A stretch of 64,000 nt of DNA, from assembly GCF_001423885.1 (NCBI RefSeq), contig NZ_LMPP01000001.1:907543-971542 (forward strand), given 5' to 3'. This document shows positions 49,947 through 58,308 of the stretch, in pieces (within the stretch, counting starts at the first letter, position 1; every line of letters starts with the position of its first letter). This DNA comes from Rathayibacter sp. Leaf185. Lineage in GTDB: Bacteria > Actinomycetota > Actinomycetes > Actinomycetales > Microbacteriaceae. The notes beneath the pieces are model-generated. The model did no database searches. It was not told the origin of the DNA and saw nothing but the letters and a program-made list of their open reading frames with translations. A program made the translations under genes and the position numbers.

Positions 49947-50948
49947 ATGGCCGATCGGCCGAACCTCCGGCATGTCGCCGCGGTTGCGGGCGTCTCGCAC
50001 ATGACCGTCTCGCGGGTGCTCAGCGGGCACCCGAACATCAAGGAGTCGACCCGCCAGAAGGTCCTCGAGGCCGTCGACGAGCTGAACTACCGGCCCAACA
50101 TCGCCGCCCGCTCGCTCGTCACGCAGCGCACCGACCGCATCGGCGTGATGATCGAGAGCGGAGCGGAGTTCGGCCCCTCGAGCACTCTGCGCGCGATCGA
50201 GCGGGCCGCCCGCGAGAAGGGCTACTCGGTCACCTCCGTCGCTCTCCGCGACGACAGGGACATGTCGCCCGTCGACGCCATCAATCACCTCTCGGGTCTC
50301 GGGATCGACGCGCTGTGCGTGATCGCGCCACGCTCCTCCTCCGTCGCGACGCTGCGCACCGTCGAGATCGGCGTGCCGACCCTGGTCGTCAAGTCCGACA
50401 AGGACCCGAGCTTCCTCACCGTCTCGGTCGATCAGCAGGGCGGAATGAGCCAGGCCGTCGACCACCTCGCCTCCCTCGGCCACCGTGACGTGCTGCACAT
50501 GTCGGGCCCCCTCGACTGGCTCGATGCCCGCGCCCGCGAGCGCGCCTTCCACACCCGTGCGAAGGCATGGGGGATGCACGAGCGGCCGATCGTCGTCGGC
50601 GACTGGACCCCCGACTCCGGCTACGACTTCGCGAAGAGCCTGCGCGCGATCCCCGACTTCACCGCCATGGTCGTCGCCAACGACGAGATGGCGCTCGGAG
50701 TGATCCACGGTCTCGTCGAGCGCGGCATCCGGGTGCCCGAGGACGTCAGCATCGTCGGCTTCGACGACCTGCCGACCGCGCGGCACTTCCTGCCCCCGCT
50801 GACGACCGTGCGGCAGGACTTCGACAAGCTCGGCACCACCGTCGCCGAGGTGATCCACGCGCGGATCCGCGGCCAGGAGATCCCCCAGCGCACGCGGATC
50901 GCCACCGAGCTCATCGTCCGCGAGTCGACGGCTCCCCCGCGGGCCTGA
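49947..50948 (+). CDS. LacI-family transcriptional regulator
   Basis: A 333-residue LacI regulator. HTH: NLRHVAAVAGVSHMTVSRVLSGHPNI; hinge: LNYRPNIAARSLVTQRTDRIGVM; effector domain ends VSIVGFDDLPTARHFLPPLTTV. A strong GGAGGAGG precedes the ATG. It stands between the GH36 gene and an orphan sugar ATPase, all on the same strand. Its targets are probably among GH43, GH36, the ATPase and the PL11 gene; operator-like sites at 44375-44388 and 52683-52694 differ from each other, so it can fit at most one well. Confidence 0.9.
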   Translation: MADRPNLRHVAAVAGVSHMTVSRVLSGHPNIKESTRQKVLEAVDELNYRPNIAARSLVTQRTDRIGVMIESGAEFGPSSTLRAIERAAREKGYSVTSVALRDDRDMSPVDAINHLSGLGIDALCVIAPRSSSVATLRTVEIGVPTLVVKSDKDPSFLTVSVDQQGGMSQAVDHLASLGHRDVLHMSGPLDWLDARARERAFHTRAKAWGMHERPIVVGDWTPDSGYDFAKSLRAIPDFTAMVVANDEMALGVIHGLVERGIRVPEDVSIVGFDDLPTARHFLPPLTTVRQDFDKLGTTVAEVIHARIRGQEIPQRTRIATELIVRESTAPPRA

Positions 50949-51000
50949 CCCGAGGGGGGTGATCCGCGGGGCCGCCCTCGCGTATCATCAGCGGCATCCT

Positions 51001-51025
51001 GGCGCGTCGTTCCCGACGACGCGCC
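51001..51025 (+). promoter_or_regulatory. Strong hairpin in the 5' leader of the sugar ATPase gene
   Basis: GGCGCGTCGT (51001-51010) and ACGACGCGCC (51016-51025) form a perfect 10-bp stem with loop TCCCG. It ends 22 nt before the GTG start and 7 nt before the GAGGA ribosome-binding site region. It may terminate the LacI transcript or regulate translation or decay of the ATPase mRNA. Confidence 0.55.
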
Positions 51026-51047
51026 CGACACGAACCGAGGACGGCAC

Positions 51048-52622
51048 GTGGCATTCCAGTCGAGGACGACTCCGCGCTGCGCCGACCCCGTCGTCGAGAT
51101 GACGGGGATCAGCGTCTCCTTCTCGTCCGGCCCGGCGCTCGAGGGTGCGAGCCTGCGGCTGGTCCCGGGCGAGATCCACGGACTGATGGGCGAGAACGGC
51201 GCGGGCAAGTCGACGCTGATCAAGACGCTCACCGGCATCCACCAGCCCGACGCGGGCACGATCGTGCTCGACGGGGTCGCGCGCCGCTTCTCCGGACCCG
51301 CCGACGCGAAGGCCGCCGGCATCACGGCCGTGTTCCAGGACGAGCGGCTGACCGACAACCTCAGCATCGGCGAGAACGTGATGATCGGCCACGAGATCCG
51401 CGGGCGCCTCGGCATCTCGTGGGCGCGCACCCACAGCCGGGCGGCCGAGATGCTCACCGAGCTCGGCCTCGGCGACCTCGACCCGCACCTGCCGCTGCGC
51501 TCGCTCTCCCCCGCGATCCGCCAGCTGGTCGCCATCGGGCGCGCCATGGTCGACCGGCCCCGCGTGCTGATCCTCGACGAGCCGACCTCGAGCCTCGACC
51601 TCGGCGACGTCGCCCGCCTGTTCGCGGTGCTGCGGAGGCTGCGCGGCCAGGGAGTCGCGATCGTGTTCGTGTCGCACTTCCTCGAGCAGGTCCTCACGCT
51701 GTCCGACCGGGTGACCGTGCTGCGCGACGGCCGCACCGTCGGCGAGTACCCGGCGCGCGCGATGGACCGCGCCGAGCTGATCGCGAAGATGATCGGCGAG
51801 GACATCGAGGCGCTGCGTCAGATCGGCTCCGACCGCCGCGAGCACCGCAAGCAGCCGACGGGGCCCGCGATCTACCGCGCGTACGGCATCGGGCGACGCG
51901 GAGCGGTCGCGCCGACCGACCTCGAGCTGCACCGCGGCGAGATCGTCGGGTTCGCAGGGCTGCGCGGCTCCGGACGCACCGAGCTCGCCTCCCTCCTGAG
52001 CGGCGTCGAGAAGGCCGACAGCGGCCGCGTGCTCATCGACGGAGAGCCGGCGCAGATCTCCGACCCGGTCTCGGGTCTGCGGAACCGCATCGCGCACTCG
52101 AGCGAGAACCGCCGCGAGGACGGCATCATCGGCGACCTGTCCCTCCGCGAGAACCTCGTGCTGGGCCTGCAGGCGCTGCGCGGCTGGGCGCACCCGCTGT
52201 CGGCGGCCGAGACCGACACGCTCGTGGCGACCTACGTCGAGGCGCTCAACATCACCCCCGCCGACCCGGACATGCCGGTCAAGTACCTCTCCGGAGGCAA
52301 CCAGCAGAAGGTGGTCCTCGCGCGCTGGCTCGCCACCCGGCCGCGCCTGCTGGTGCTCGACGAGCCCGCGCGCGGCATCGATGTGGCGTCGAAGGTCGAG
52401 ATCCAGGCGCACATCGCGCAGCTCGCGAAGGAGGGGGTCTCGGTCGTGTACATCTCCTCGGAACTCGAGGAGGTGGTGCGGCTGAGCGACCGCATCGTCG
52501 TCTTCAAGGACCGCGAGAAGATCGGCGAGGTCAGCAACGGCCCCTGGCTGACCGTCGACACCATCGTCGAGATGATCGCCGCCGACACCTCCGACGAGGC
52601 CGACTCCGACGACTCCTGGTAA
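51048..52622 (+). CDS. Sugar ABC transporter ATP-binding protein (RbsA/MglA type, double NBD), orphan
   Basis: A 524-residue ATPase with two nucleotide-binding domains, the CUT2 form. Domain 1: Walker A GENGAGKST near 50, atypical signature LSPAIRQLVAIGRAM, Walker B RVLILDEPTSSLD. Domain 2: degenerate Walker A GLRGSGRTEL, signature LSGGNQQKVVLARWL, Walker B LLVLDEPARGID. GAGGA precedes the GTG. Unusually, neither permease nor binding-protein genes adjoin it. It may energise a transporter encoded elsewhere, for instance for rhamnose or galacturonic-acid-rhamnose products of the downstream PL11 lyase. Confidence 0.9.
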   Translation: MAFQSRTTPRCADPVVEMTGISVSFSSGPALEGASLRLVPGEIHGLMGENGAGKSTLIKTLTGIHQPDAGTIVLDGVARRFSGPADAKAAGITAVFQDERLTDNLSIGENVMIGHEIRGRLGISWARTHSRAAEMLTELGLGDLDPHLPLRSLSPAIRQLVAIGRAMVDRPRVLILDEPTSSLDLGDVARLFAVLRRLRGQGVAIVFVSHFLEQVLTLSDRVTVLRDGRTVGEYPARAMDRAELIAKMIGEDIEALRQIGSDRREHRKQPTGPAIYRAYGIGRRGAVAPTDLELHRGEIVGFAGLRGSGRTELASLLSGVEKADSGRVLIDGEPAQISDPVSGLRNRIAHSSENRREDGIIGDLSLRENLVLGLQALRGWAHPLSAAETDTLVATYVEALNITPADPDMPVKYLSGGNQQKVVLARWLATRPRLLVLDEPARGIDVASKVEIQAHIAQLAKEGVSVVYISSELEEVVRLSDRIVVFKDREKIGEVSNGPWLTVDTIVEMIAADTSDEADSDDSW

Positions 52623-52629
52623 CCCCCTC

Positions 52630-52645
52630 GCTGATCGAGTAGCCC
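52630..52645. repeat. Fragment of intergenic repeat family C
   Basis: GCTGATCGAGTAGCCC follows the ATPase stop by 7 nt. Its first 10 bases match 47444-47453. It appears to be a truncated copy of the same element. Confidence 0.4.
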
Positions 52646-52672
52646 AGCACGATCCTGCCGAGGTCGGAGGCG

Positions 52673-52702
52673 TTGACCTCTCTGAAAGGTTTCACATAGG
52701 GT
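52673..52702 (+). promoter_or_regulatory. Promoter of the PL11 gene with operator in the spacer
   Basis: TTGACC (52673-52678) and TAGGGT (52697-52702) are 18 nt apart. The spacer carries TGAAA-GG-TTTCA (52683-52694), with perfect 5-bp arms, close to the TGAAACGTTTCA form bound by some LacI-family regulators. The lyase is therefore likely under its own repressible promoter. Confidence 0.6.
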
Positions 52703-52761
52703 GGCACGGCCGAGGGAAAACGCATTCCAGCAGCTCGGCGCCATCGATGCCGAGGGATTCA

Positions 52762-55329
52762 ATGCCGAATTCACGTTCACGTACCGCTGCCCGAACACGC
52801 CGCGCAGAGACTCCGCTGCGCCGCTGCGCGCTCCGCTCCGGAGTCGGACTCGCGCTCGTCGCGAGCGTCGCGCTCGCCGCCGCGGGGCCCGCCTCCGCTC
52901 AGACCGCCGCCCCCGCGAACCCCGTCCTCACCGCGCAGCTCGAGGATCTCGACCGCGGCGTCGTCGCGCTCGCCTCGCCCGACGGCGGCGTCTTCGTCAG
53001 CTGGCGGCTGCTCGCGACGGAGGTGACCGGCTCCTCCGACAAGGGGATGATCGGCGCCGACTTCGCCGTCTACCGCGGAGCGGAGCGCGTCGGTGTGGTC
53101 ACCGACAGCACCAACCTGCACGACCCGGTCGGCTCTCCCGGCGACGAGTACCGCGTGGTGGCCCTGGTGGACGGGGAGCCGGGCGACCCCAGCGCGCCGG
53201 CCACCGCCTCCGCCGACGCGTTCGAGACCCTGCCGCTGCAGAAGCCGGCCGACGGCGTCACGCCCGCCGGCGAGGCCTACACGTACAGCGCCAACGACAT
53301 GAGCGTCGGCGACATGGACGGCGACGGCGACTACGAGTACGTCGTCAAGTGGTACCCCTCGAACGCGAAGGACGTCTCGCAGAAGGGCTACACCGGCAGC
53401 ACCTACCTCGACACCTACGAGGCCGACGGCACGCTGCTGCACCGCATCGACCTGGGCGTGAACATCCGCTCGGGCGCCCACTACACGCAGTTCATGGTCT
53501 CGGACTTCGACGGCGACGGCCGCTCCGAGATCATGACGAAGACCGCGCCGGGCACCGTGACGCTGCGCGGCGGTGACCCGGCGCAGGCGGAGTCGATCAC
53601 CCTGCTCCCCGAGGACGTCGCCGCGGGAGTCACGCCCGCCGACGACTACCGCCTCTCGGCCGCCGACTACCGCGAGCACCTCATCGGAGTGTTCGAGGGC
53701 TGGGGCACCCGCGAGGAGGTGACGAGCGGCCAGTGGCCCGCGACCCTCGAGGAGGCGTTCGGCATCGCTCCGACCCACTCGTACCCGCTCGACCGCGCCG
53801 GCGCCACCGAGCTCGTCGACTACTTCCTCGACGTCTACGCCCCCGGCCGCAGCGATCGCAACGACCTCCGCACCTTCGAGGGCTTCATCCTCGACGGACC
53901 CGAGTACCTCACCGTGTTCGACGGCGAATCGGGTGCCGAGCTCGAGACCGTCGCCTACGAACCGGGCCGCGGGGACGACGGCCTGCTCTGGGGCGACTAC
54001 GCCTACTCGCGGATCGAGCCGGGCAACCGCAACGACCGCTTCCTCGCCGGAGTCGCCTCGTTCGACGGCGAGACCCGGTCGGCCGTCTTCGCCCGCGGCT
54101 ACTACACCCGCGCGGTCGTCGTCGCCTACGACTGGGACGGCACCTCGCTCACGACGCGGTGGGTCGCCGACAGCGGCCACGTCCCGCTGACGAACCCCTT
54201 CAACGACACCCCGCACGGCCGGGAGGGGACCAGCCCCGAATGGGCGACGCTCACCACGCAGGGCTTCCACTCCCTCAGCGCAGCGGATGTCGACGGCGAC
54301 GGCCGCCAGGAGATCGTCTACGGCTCCGCGACCCTCGACGACGACGGCAGCCTGCTCTACAGCTCGTACGACACCCTCCCCGAGGGCAGCTCCGCCCCCG
54401 GCACGGAGGCGAAGCTCGGCCACGGCGACGCGATGCACGTGACCGACATCGACCCCGCGCGCCCGGGCCTCGAGATCTTCACTGTGCACGAGGGCGGAGT
54501 CGGCGCCCCCTACGGCTACGCGCTGCGCGACGCCGCGACCGGCGAGGTGCTCTTCGGCGCCTACTCCGGCAAGGACACCGGGCGCGGGATGATCGGCGAC
54601 ATCGACCCGGCGATCCCGGGCCAGGAGGTGTGGGCGATCGGCGAGCTGTCGGCCGCCGGCGAGCCGCTCTCGGACACGCAGCCCGGCACCAACCAGAGCA
54701 TCCGCTGGGCCGCCGACATGACGACGCAGATCGTGGCGAGCACGACGATGCAGGACGCGACTCCGGTCACTCCGACGATCGTCACCGGCGACGGCACGGT
54801 GCTGCTCTCGGCCGACGGCACGGTGACGAACAACGGGACCAAGGGGAACGCCTCCCTGGTCGCCGACGTGCGGGGCGACTGGCGCGAGGAGCTGCTGCTG
54901 CCCACGGCCGACTCGAGCGCGATCCGGATCTACTCGAGCACCGAGGTCACCGACCGCAAGCTGACGACGCTGATGCACGACCCGCAGTACCGGGTCGAGG
55001 TCGCACGCCAGAACACCGCCTACAACCAGCCGTCGTACACCTCGTACGGCCTGGCGAGCGACATCGACTGGTCGACGGTGCCGGTGCTCGCGCAGGAGGC
55101 GACGGCGCCGACGCCCGCGCCCGTGCCGACGGAGCCCCCGGTGACGCCGGCTCCGACGCCCGAGCCGACCGCGGTCGTCGTCCCCGTGACGACTCCGACC
55201 GCCGCGCCGGCGGCGGGCAGGCACGACGCCCTCGCCGCGACGGGCGCCGACCTGTCGCTCCTGCCGGTGGGCGCGCTCGCGCTCCTGCTCGGAGGAGGGA
55301 TGCTGCTGCTGCGCCGCCGCGCAGCCTGA
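52762..55329 (+). CDS. Cell-wall-anchored PL11 rhamnogalacturonan lyase
   Basis: An 855-residue exported lyase. The ATG at 52762 has GAGGG 6 nt upstream; an ATG at 52747 is the alternative. A signal peptide ends at GPASAQ. The PL11 eight-bladed propeller follows, with calcium-type loops DMDGDGDYEY, DFDGDGRSEI and DVDGDGRQEI, and RGDWREELLLP near the end. A Pro/Thr linker then leads to LAATG, a hydrophobic stretch and RRRAA, a class E sortase signal (LAXTG). It would cut the rhamnose-galacturonate backbone of RG-I at the cell surface. A hairpin (55334-55399) ends the gene. Confidence 0.9.
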   Translation: MPNSRSRTAARTRRAETPLRRCALRSGVGLALVASVALAAAGPASAQTAAPANPVLTAQLEDLDRGVVALASPDGGVFVSWRLLATEVTGSSDKGMIGADFAVYRGAERVGVVTDSTNLHDPVGSPGDEYRVVALVDGEPGDPSAPATASADAFETLPLQKPADGVTPAGEAYTYSANDMSVGDMDGDGDYEYVVKWYPSNAKDVSQKGYTGSTYLDTYEADGTLLHRIDLGVNIRSGAHYTQFMVSDFDGDGRSEIMTKTAPGTVTLRGGDPAQAESITLLPEDVAAGVTPADDYRLSAADYREHLIGVFEGWGTREEVTSGQWPATLEEAFGIAPTHSYPLDRAGATELVDYFLDVYAPGRSDRNDLRTFEGFILDGPEYLTVFDGESGAELETVAYEPGRGDDGLLWGDYAYSRIEPGNRNDRFLAGVASFDGETRSAVFARGYYTRAVVVAYDWDGTSLTTRWVADSGHVPLTNPFNDTPHGREGTSPEWATLTTQGFHSLSAADVDGDGRQEIVYGSATLDDDGSLLYSSYDTLPEGSSAPGTEAKLGHGDAMHVTDIDPARPGLEIFTVHEGGVGAPYGYALRDAATGEVLFGAYSGKDTGRGMIGDIDPAIPGQEVWAIGELSAAGEPLSDTQPGTNQSIRWAADMTTQIVASTTMQDATPVTPTIVTGDGTVLLSADGTVTNNGTKGNASLVADVRGDWREELLLPTADSSAIRIYSSTEVTDRKLTTLMHDPQYRVEVARQNTAYNQPSYTSYGLASDIDWSTVPVLAQEATAPTPAPVPTEPPVTPAPTPEPTAVVVPVTTPTAAPAAGRHDALAATGADLSLLPVGALALLLGGGMLLLRRRAA

Positions 55330-55333
55330 CACC

Positions 55334-55399
55334 GAGGGAACCCCGGGCTGTCGAGGGCGCCCGTCCTCCGGGCCGGCCTCGACGGTTCGGGGTTCCCTC
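55334..55399. terminator. Long bidirectional hairpin between convergent genes
   Basis: GAGGGAACCCCG (55334-55345) pairs perfectly with CGGGGTTCCCTC (55388-55399). Inside, TGTCGAGG and CCTCGACG pair with one mismatch. It spans the whole gap between the PL11 stop and the GntR stop and overlaps the latter's last codon. Confidence 0.75.
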
Positions 55400-56072
55400 A
55401 GTGCGCTCGGTCCTCGTGAGCCGCCGTCCCGAGCAGCTGCAGCGACGGGGCGCGGCCCTTCTCGATGTGGGTGTAGGCGATCGACTCGGCGAGGCGGTCG
55501 TTGCCGGCGAGGATCGCCTCCAGGAGCCCCTGGTGCTCGTCGGACTGCTGATGCTGGTCGCGAGCGGACGTGAGGTAGAACAGCCACGTCATCCGCCCGC
55601 TGACCGCCCGCATCAGCGAGCCGAGCAGCGCGCTGCCGGCGATGTCGACGATCGCCTCGTGCACGATCGTGCTGGTCTCGGCGACGAGCAGCCAGTCCTC
55701 GCTGTCGAGCGCACGGTGCTCGGCGGCGATCGCGTCGTGCAGCGGCTGCGGTGACACTCCCCCGGCCACCCGCTGCGCGGCCAGGCGCGCCGCCAGCGTC
55801 TCGAGGCTGAGCCGCACGTCGAAGAGCTCGGTGACGTCGGCGGCGGTCCACTCCGAGACGCGGGAGCTGCGCCGGGGCAGGGTGCGCACGAAGCCCTCGT
55901 TCTCGAGCTGCGGCACCGCCTCGCGTATCGGCAGCCGTGACACGTTCAACTCGCTCGCCAGCGTCGACTCGACCAGACGCGACCCCTGCGGGTAGCGGCC
56001 GAGGATGATCTCGCGGCGGAGCGTGCGGTAGGTCTGGGCGGTCAGCGACTCCTCGGGGGCGATGCTCGACAC
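55398..56072 (-). CDS. GntR-family transcriptional regulator (FadR/FCD subfamily)
   Basis: A 224-residue regulator: winged helix YRTLRREIILGRYPQGSRLVESTLASELNVSRLPIREAVPQLENEGFV, followed by an all-helical FCD ligand domain with metal-type residues (LFDVRLSLETLAARLAA; VHEAIVDIAG; DEHQGLLEAILAGN). GAAGGAGG lies 5 nt before the GTG at 56072; a GTG at 56129 overlapping the upstream stop (GTGA) is an alternative. It is downstream of the ornithine-cyclodeaminase-like gene. It probably binds the repeated TTCTGTAT elements at 57140-57346 and controls both divergent operons. Confidence 0.88.
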   Translation of the reverse strand: MSSIAPEESLTAQTYRTLRREIILGRYPQGSRLVESTLASELNVSRLPIREAVPQLENEGFVRTLPRRSSRVSEWTAADVTELFDVRLSLETLAARLAAQRVAGGVSPQPLHDAIAAEHRALDSEDWLLVAETSTIVHEAIVDIAGSALLGSLMRAVSGRMTWLFYLTSARDQHQQSDEHQGLLEAILAGNDRLAESIAYTHIEKGRAPSLQLLGTAAHEDRAH

Positions 56073-56125
56073 GCGGGCCTCCTTCGCTCGACTCCCCCCA
56101 TTCAACCGGGTCGGCGCGCTCACCG

Positions 56126-57121
56126 TCACCGGGCGGCCCGCGTCTCGACCTCGACGCCGAGCGCCGCCCGCTCGGCCCGGGCGAGCACGTAGGCGCCGGC
56201 GGCCAGATCCTGCAGCCCGATGCCGACGGAGTTGAACACCGTCACGGCGTCGCGGGATCGGCGCCCGGTGGCGCGGCCGACCAGCACCTCGCCGAGCTCG
56301 GCCACCTCCTCGGGAGAGAGCCCCGAGTGGCGGATGTTGTCGGACTCCGAGAAGGCGATGCCGCGGGTGTCGACGACGACGCGGTCCGCGCGCGCGAAGG
56401 CATCGGCCCCGAGCTCGCGGTACCCGTGGCGGGGAGGCGAGCCGACCGCGTTCACGTGCATCCCGGCGGCGAGCCAGGAGGCGTCGAGCAGCGGCTCGAC
56501 CGACGGCGTCAGGGTGCAGACGACGTCGGAGCCGCGCACCGCGTCCTCCAGAGCGCCCGGCGCCGTCGCGGGGACGCCGTTCGCGACGAGCTCGGCGGCG
56601 AGCGCCGTGGCACTCGAGCCCGACGGAGACCAGACGCGCACCTCATCGAGCTGGAGCACCGAGCCGAGGGCGAGCGCGTGCTCGCGGGCGAGGGGGCCTG
56701 CGCCGACGAGGGTGAGGATCCGGGAGTCCGGGCGGGCGAGCACCGATGTCGCGAGCGCCGAGACCGCGGCCGTCCGCAGCCGGGTCAGCGCTCGGCCGTC
56801 GATCAGCGCGAGGCACTCCGCGGTGTCGGCGGAGTAGAGCGACACGGTCGAGCGCTGCGGAGGCAGCCCGCTCGCGCGGTTGCGCGGGGCGTCGATCAGC
56901 AGCTTCACCGAGGCGAGTCCGAGGTAGGGCGCGAAGGCGCTCATGGGGACGGCCGCGGGGCCGTCGGCGCTGGAGTCGCCCGGGATCCGCAGGGCCTCGG
57001 GCACCGGCTGCACCGCGCCTCCGTCGGCGAGCGCCCGGTGGGCATCGGCGAGCGCGGCGATGAGCCCGGGCCACTCAGTGAGCGCCTCGCACTCCTCCGA
57101 CGTGATGATGCGTGTCGACAT
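56126..57121 (-). CDS. Ornithine cyclodeaminase/mu-crystallin family protein
   Basis: A 331-residue NAD(P)-binding enzyme. SVKLLIDAPRNRASGLPPQRSTVSLYSADTAECLALIDGRALTRLRTAAVSALAT is the diagnostic segment; the Rossmann motif is LVGAGPLAREHALAL near 132. GGAGGA lies before the ATG at 57121. Relatives act as ornithine cyclodeaminases, ketimine reductases or opine-like dehydrogenases on amino acids and imines. It is divergent from a Dpp-type importer with a downstream amidohydrolase, so it likely processes a nitrogen-containing compound brought in by that system. True substrate unknown. Confidence 0.85.
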   Translation of the reverse strand: MSTRIITSEECEALTEWPGLIAALADAHRALADGGAVQPVPEALRIPGDSSADGPAAVPMSAFAPYLGLASVKLLIDAPRNRASGLPPQRSTVSLYSADTAECLALIDGRALTRLRTAAVSALATSVLARPDSRILTLVGAGPLAREHALALGSVLQLDEVRVWSPSGSSATALAAELVANGVPATAPGALEDAVRGSDVVCTLTPSVEPLLDASWLAAGMHVNAVGSPPRHGYRELGADAFARADRVVVDTRGIAFSESDNIRHSGLSPEEVAELGEVLVGRATGRRSRDAVTVFNSVGIGLQDLAAGAYVLARAERAALGVEVETRAAR

Positions 57122-57139
57122 GTCGTCCTCCTGCACCCA

Positions 57140-57346
57140 TTCTGTATGCAGAAGTGAGGAGCGCGCATCTCTGTCGAGTGGCCGTCTTGGATCAGAACCG
57201 GTATGCAGACCGGCCGAACCGGAGCGGATACACGCGAAAAGTAAGGCGTCCCGACCCGACTCCGGATACAGAAACCCGCCGAACTGTTTACACAGCCGAA
57301 ACCTCCGGTGATGCGCACGAAACAGAAACAGCGCAATTCTGTATAC
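57140..57346. promoter_or_regulatory. Cluster of GntR-type operator candidates
   Basis: TTCTGTAT occurs three times in the 266-bp divergent gap: 57140-57147 within TTCTG-TATG-CAGAA (57140-57153), on the minus strand within 57264-57273, and at 57337-57344. A fourth partial copy, GTATGCAGA, lies at 57201-57209. The first is a full inverted repeat 19 nt from the cyclodeaminase-like start. The last is about 42 nt from the permease start. Confidence 0.55.
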
Positions 57347-57387
57347 CGACAGCACGACCAACAGCCAACGAGAACGGAGGCGGCGCC

Positions 57388-58308
57388 ATGGGCCCCTACA
57401 TCGTGAGACGACTCGCGCAGGGTCTCGCGACGATCTTCGCCGTCGTCACGATCGCCTTCGGCCTGGGCCGTCTCAGCGGCAGCCCCGCAGCGCTCCTGCT
57501 CACCGAGAACGCCTCGCCCGAGCAGATCGCCGACCTCGACCACCGCCTCGGCTTCGACCTGCCGCTCTGGCAGCAGTACCTGCAGTACCTCGGCGGGCTG
57601 GTCACCGGCGACTTCGGCGACTCCTACCGCCAGGCCGGCGTCTCGTCGATGCAGCTTGTCCTCGAGCGGCTGCCCGCCTCGCTCTCGCTCGGCGCGGTCG
57701 GCCTCGTGCTCGGCCTGGCGCTCGCGCTCGTGGCCGGAGTCGCCATCCAGCTCACCCGCTCCCGCGGGCTCCGCGCCCTGTCGCTCGGCCTCGGCTCGAC
57801 CCGCCAGGCGATCCCCGACTTCTTCTTCGGCCTGCTGCTGGTGCTGATCCTGTCGGTCTGGCTGGGGCTGCTGCCCTCGCTCGGCAACCGGGACCCGCTG
57901 GCGATCATCATGCCGGCGCTCACCATCGCGACGGGTCAGTTCGTGCTCTACACGCGGCTGCTCGACAACGCCCTGACCGAGCAGTCGACGCAGGACTACG
58001 CCCGCACCGCCTTCGCGCGCGGCGAGAACCGCTTCCGCGTGGTCGTCGGCGAGCTGCTGCCCAACGCGTTCCTGCCCGTGCTGACCGTGGCCGGGATCAG
58101 CCTCGGCTCGTTCCTCGGCGGTCTCGTCATCGTCGAGAACGTCTTCGCCTGGCCGGGGATGGGGCAGCTGATGCTCGGCGCGGTCTACTCCCGCGACTTC
58201 CCGGTCGTGCAGTCCGGACTCATCGTCGTGGCCCTGCTGTTCATCCTCGCCAACCTGCTCGTCGACGTCGTGTCCGGGCTCATCGATCCCCGAGTGAGGC
58301 TCGCATGA
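57388..58308 (+). CDS. ABC transporter permease (DppB/OppB type)
   Basis: A 306-residue permease. The N-terminus IVRRLAQGLATIFAVVTIAFGLGRLSGSPA is the typical DppB first membrane segment, followed by a long extracytoplasmic loop and five further segments. The EAA loop is QDYARTAFARGENRFRVVVGELLPNAFLPVLT, and VENVFAWPGMGQLMLGAVYSRDFPVVQ is conserved in the family. ACGGAGG lies 7 nt before the ATG at 57388; the longer frame to 57112 is not supported. First gene of a five-gene peptide/nickel-class importer operon plus amidohydrolase. Confidence 0.9.
   Translation: MGPYIVRRLAQGLATIFAVVTIAFGLGRLSGSPAALLLTENASPEQIADLDHRLGFDLPLWQQYLQYLGGLVTGDFGDSYRQAGVSSMQLVLERLPASLSLGAVGLVLGLALALVAGVAIQLTRSRGLRALSLGLGSTRQAIPDFFFGLLLVLILSVWLGLLPSLGNRDPLAIIMPALTIATGQFVLYTRLLDNALTEQSTQDYARTAFARGENRFRVVVGELLPNAFLPVLTVAGISLGSFLGGLVIVENVFAWPGMGQLMLGAVYSRDFPVVQSGLIVVALLFILANLLVDVVSGLIDPRVRLA

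Noticed and set aside
52777-55851. 1024-codon minus-strand frame opposite the PL11 gene
   Set aside because: Antisense of a clear PL11 lyase and of the convergent hairpin; low-complexity.
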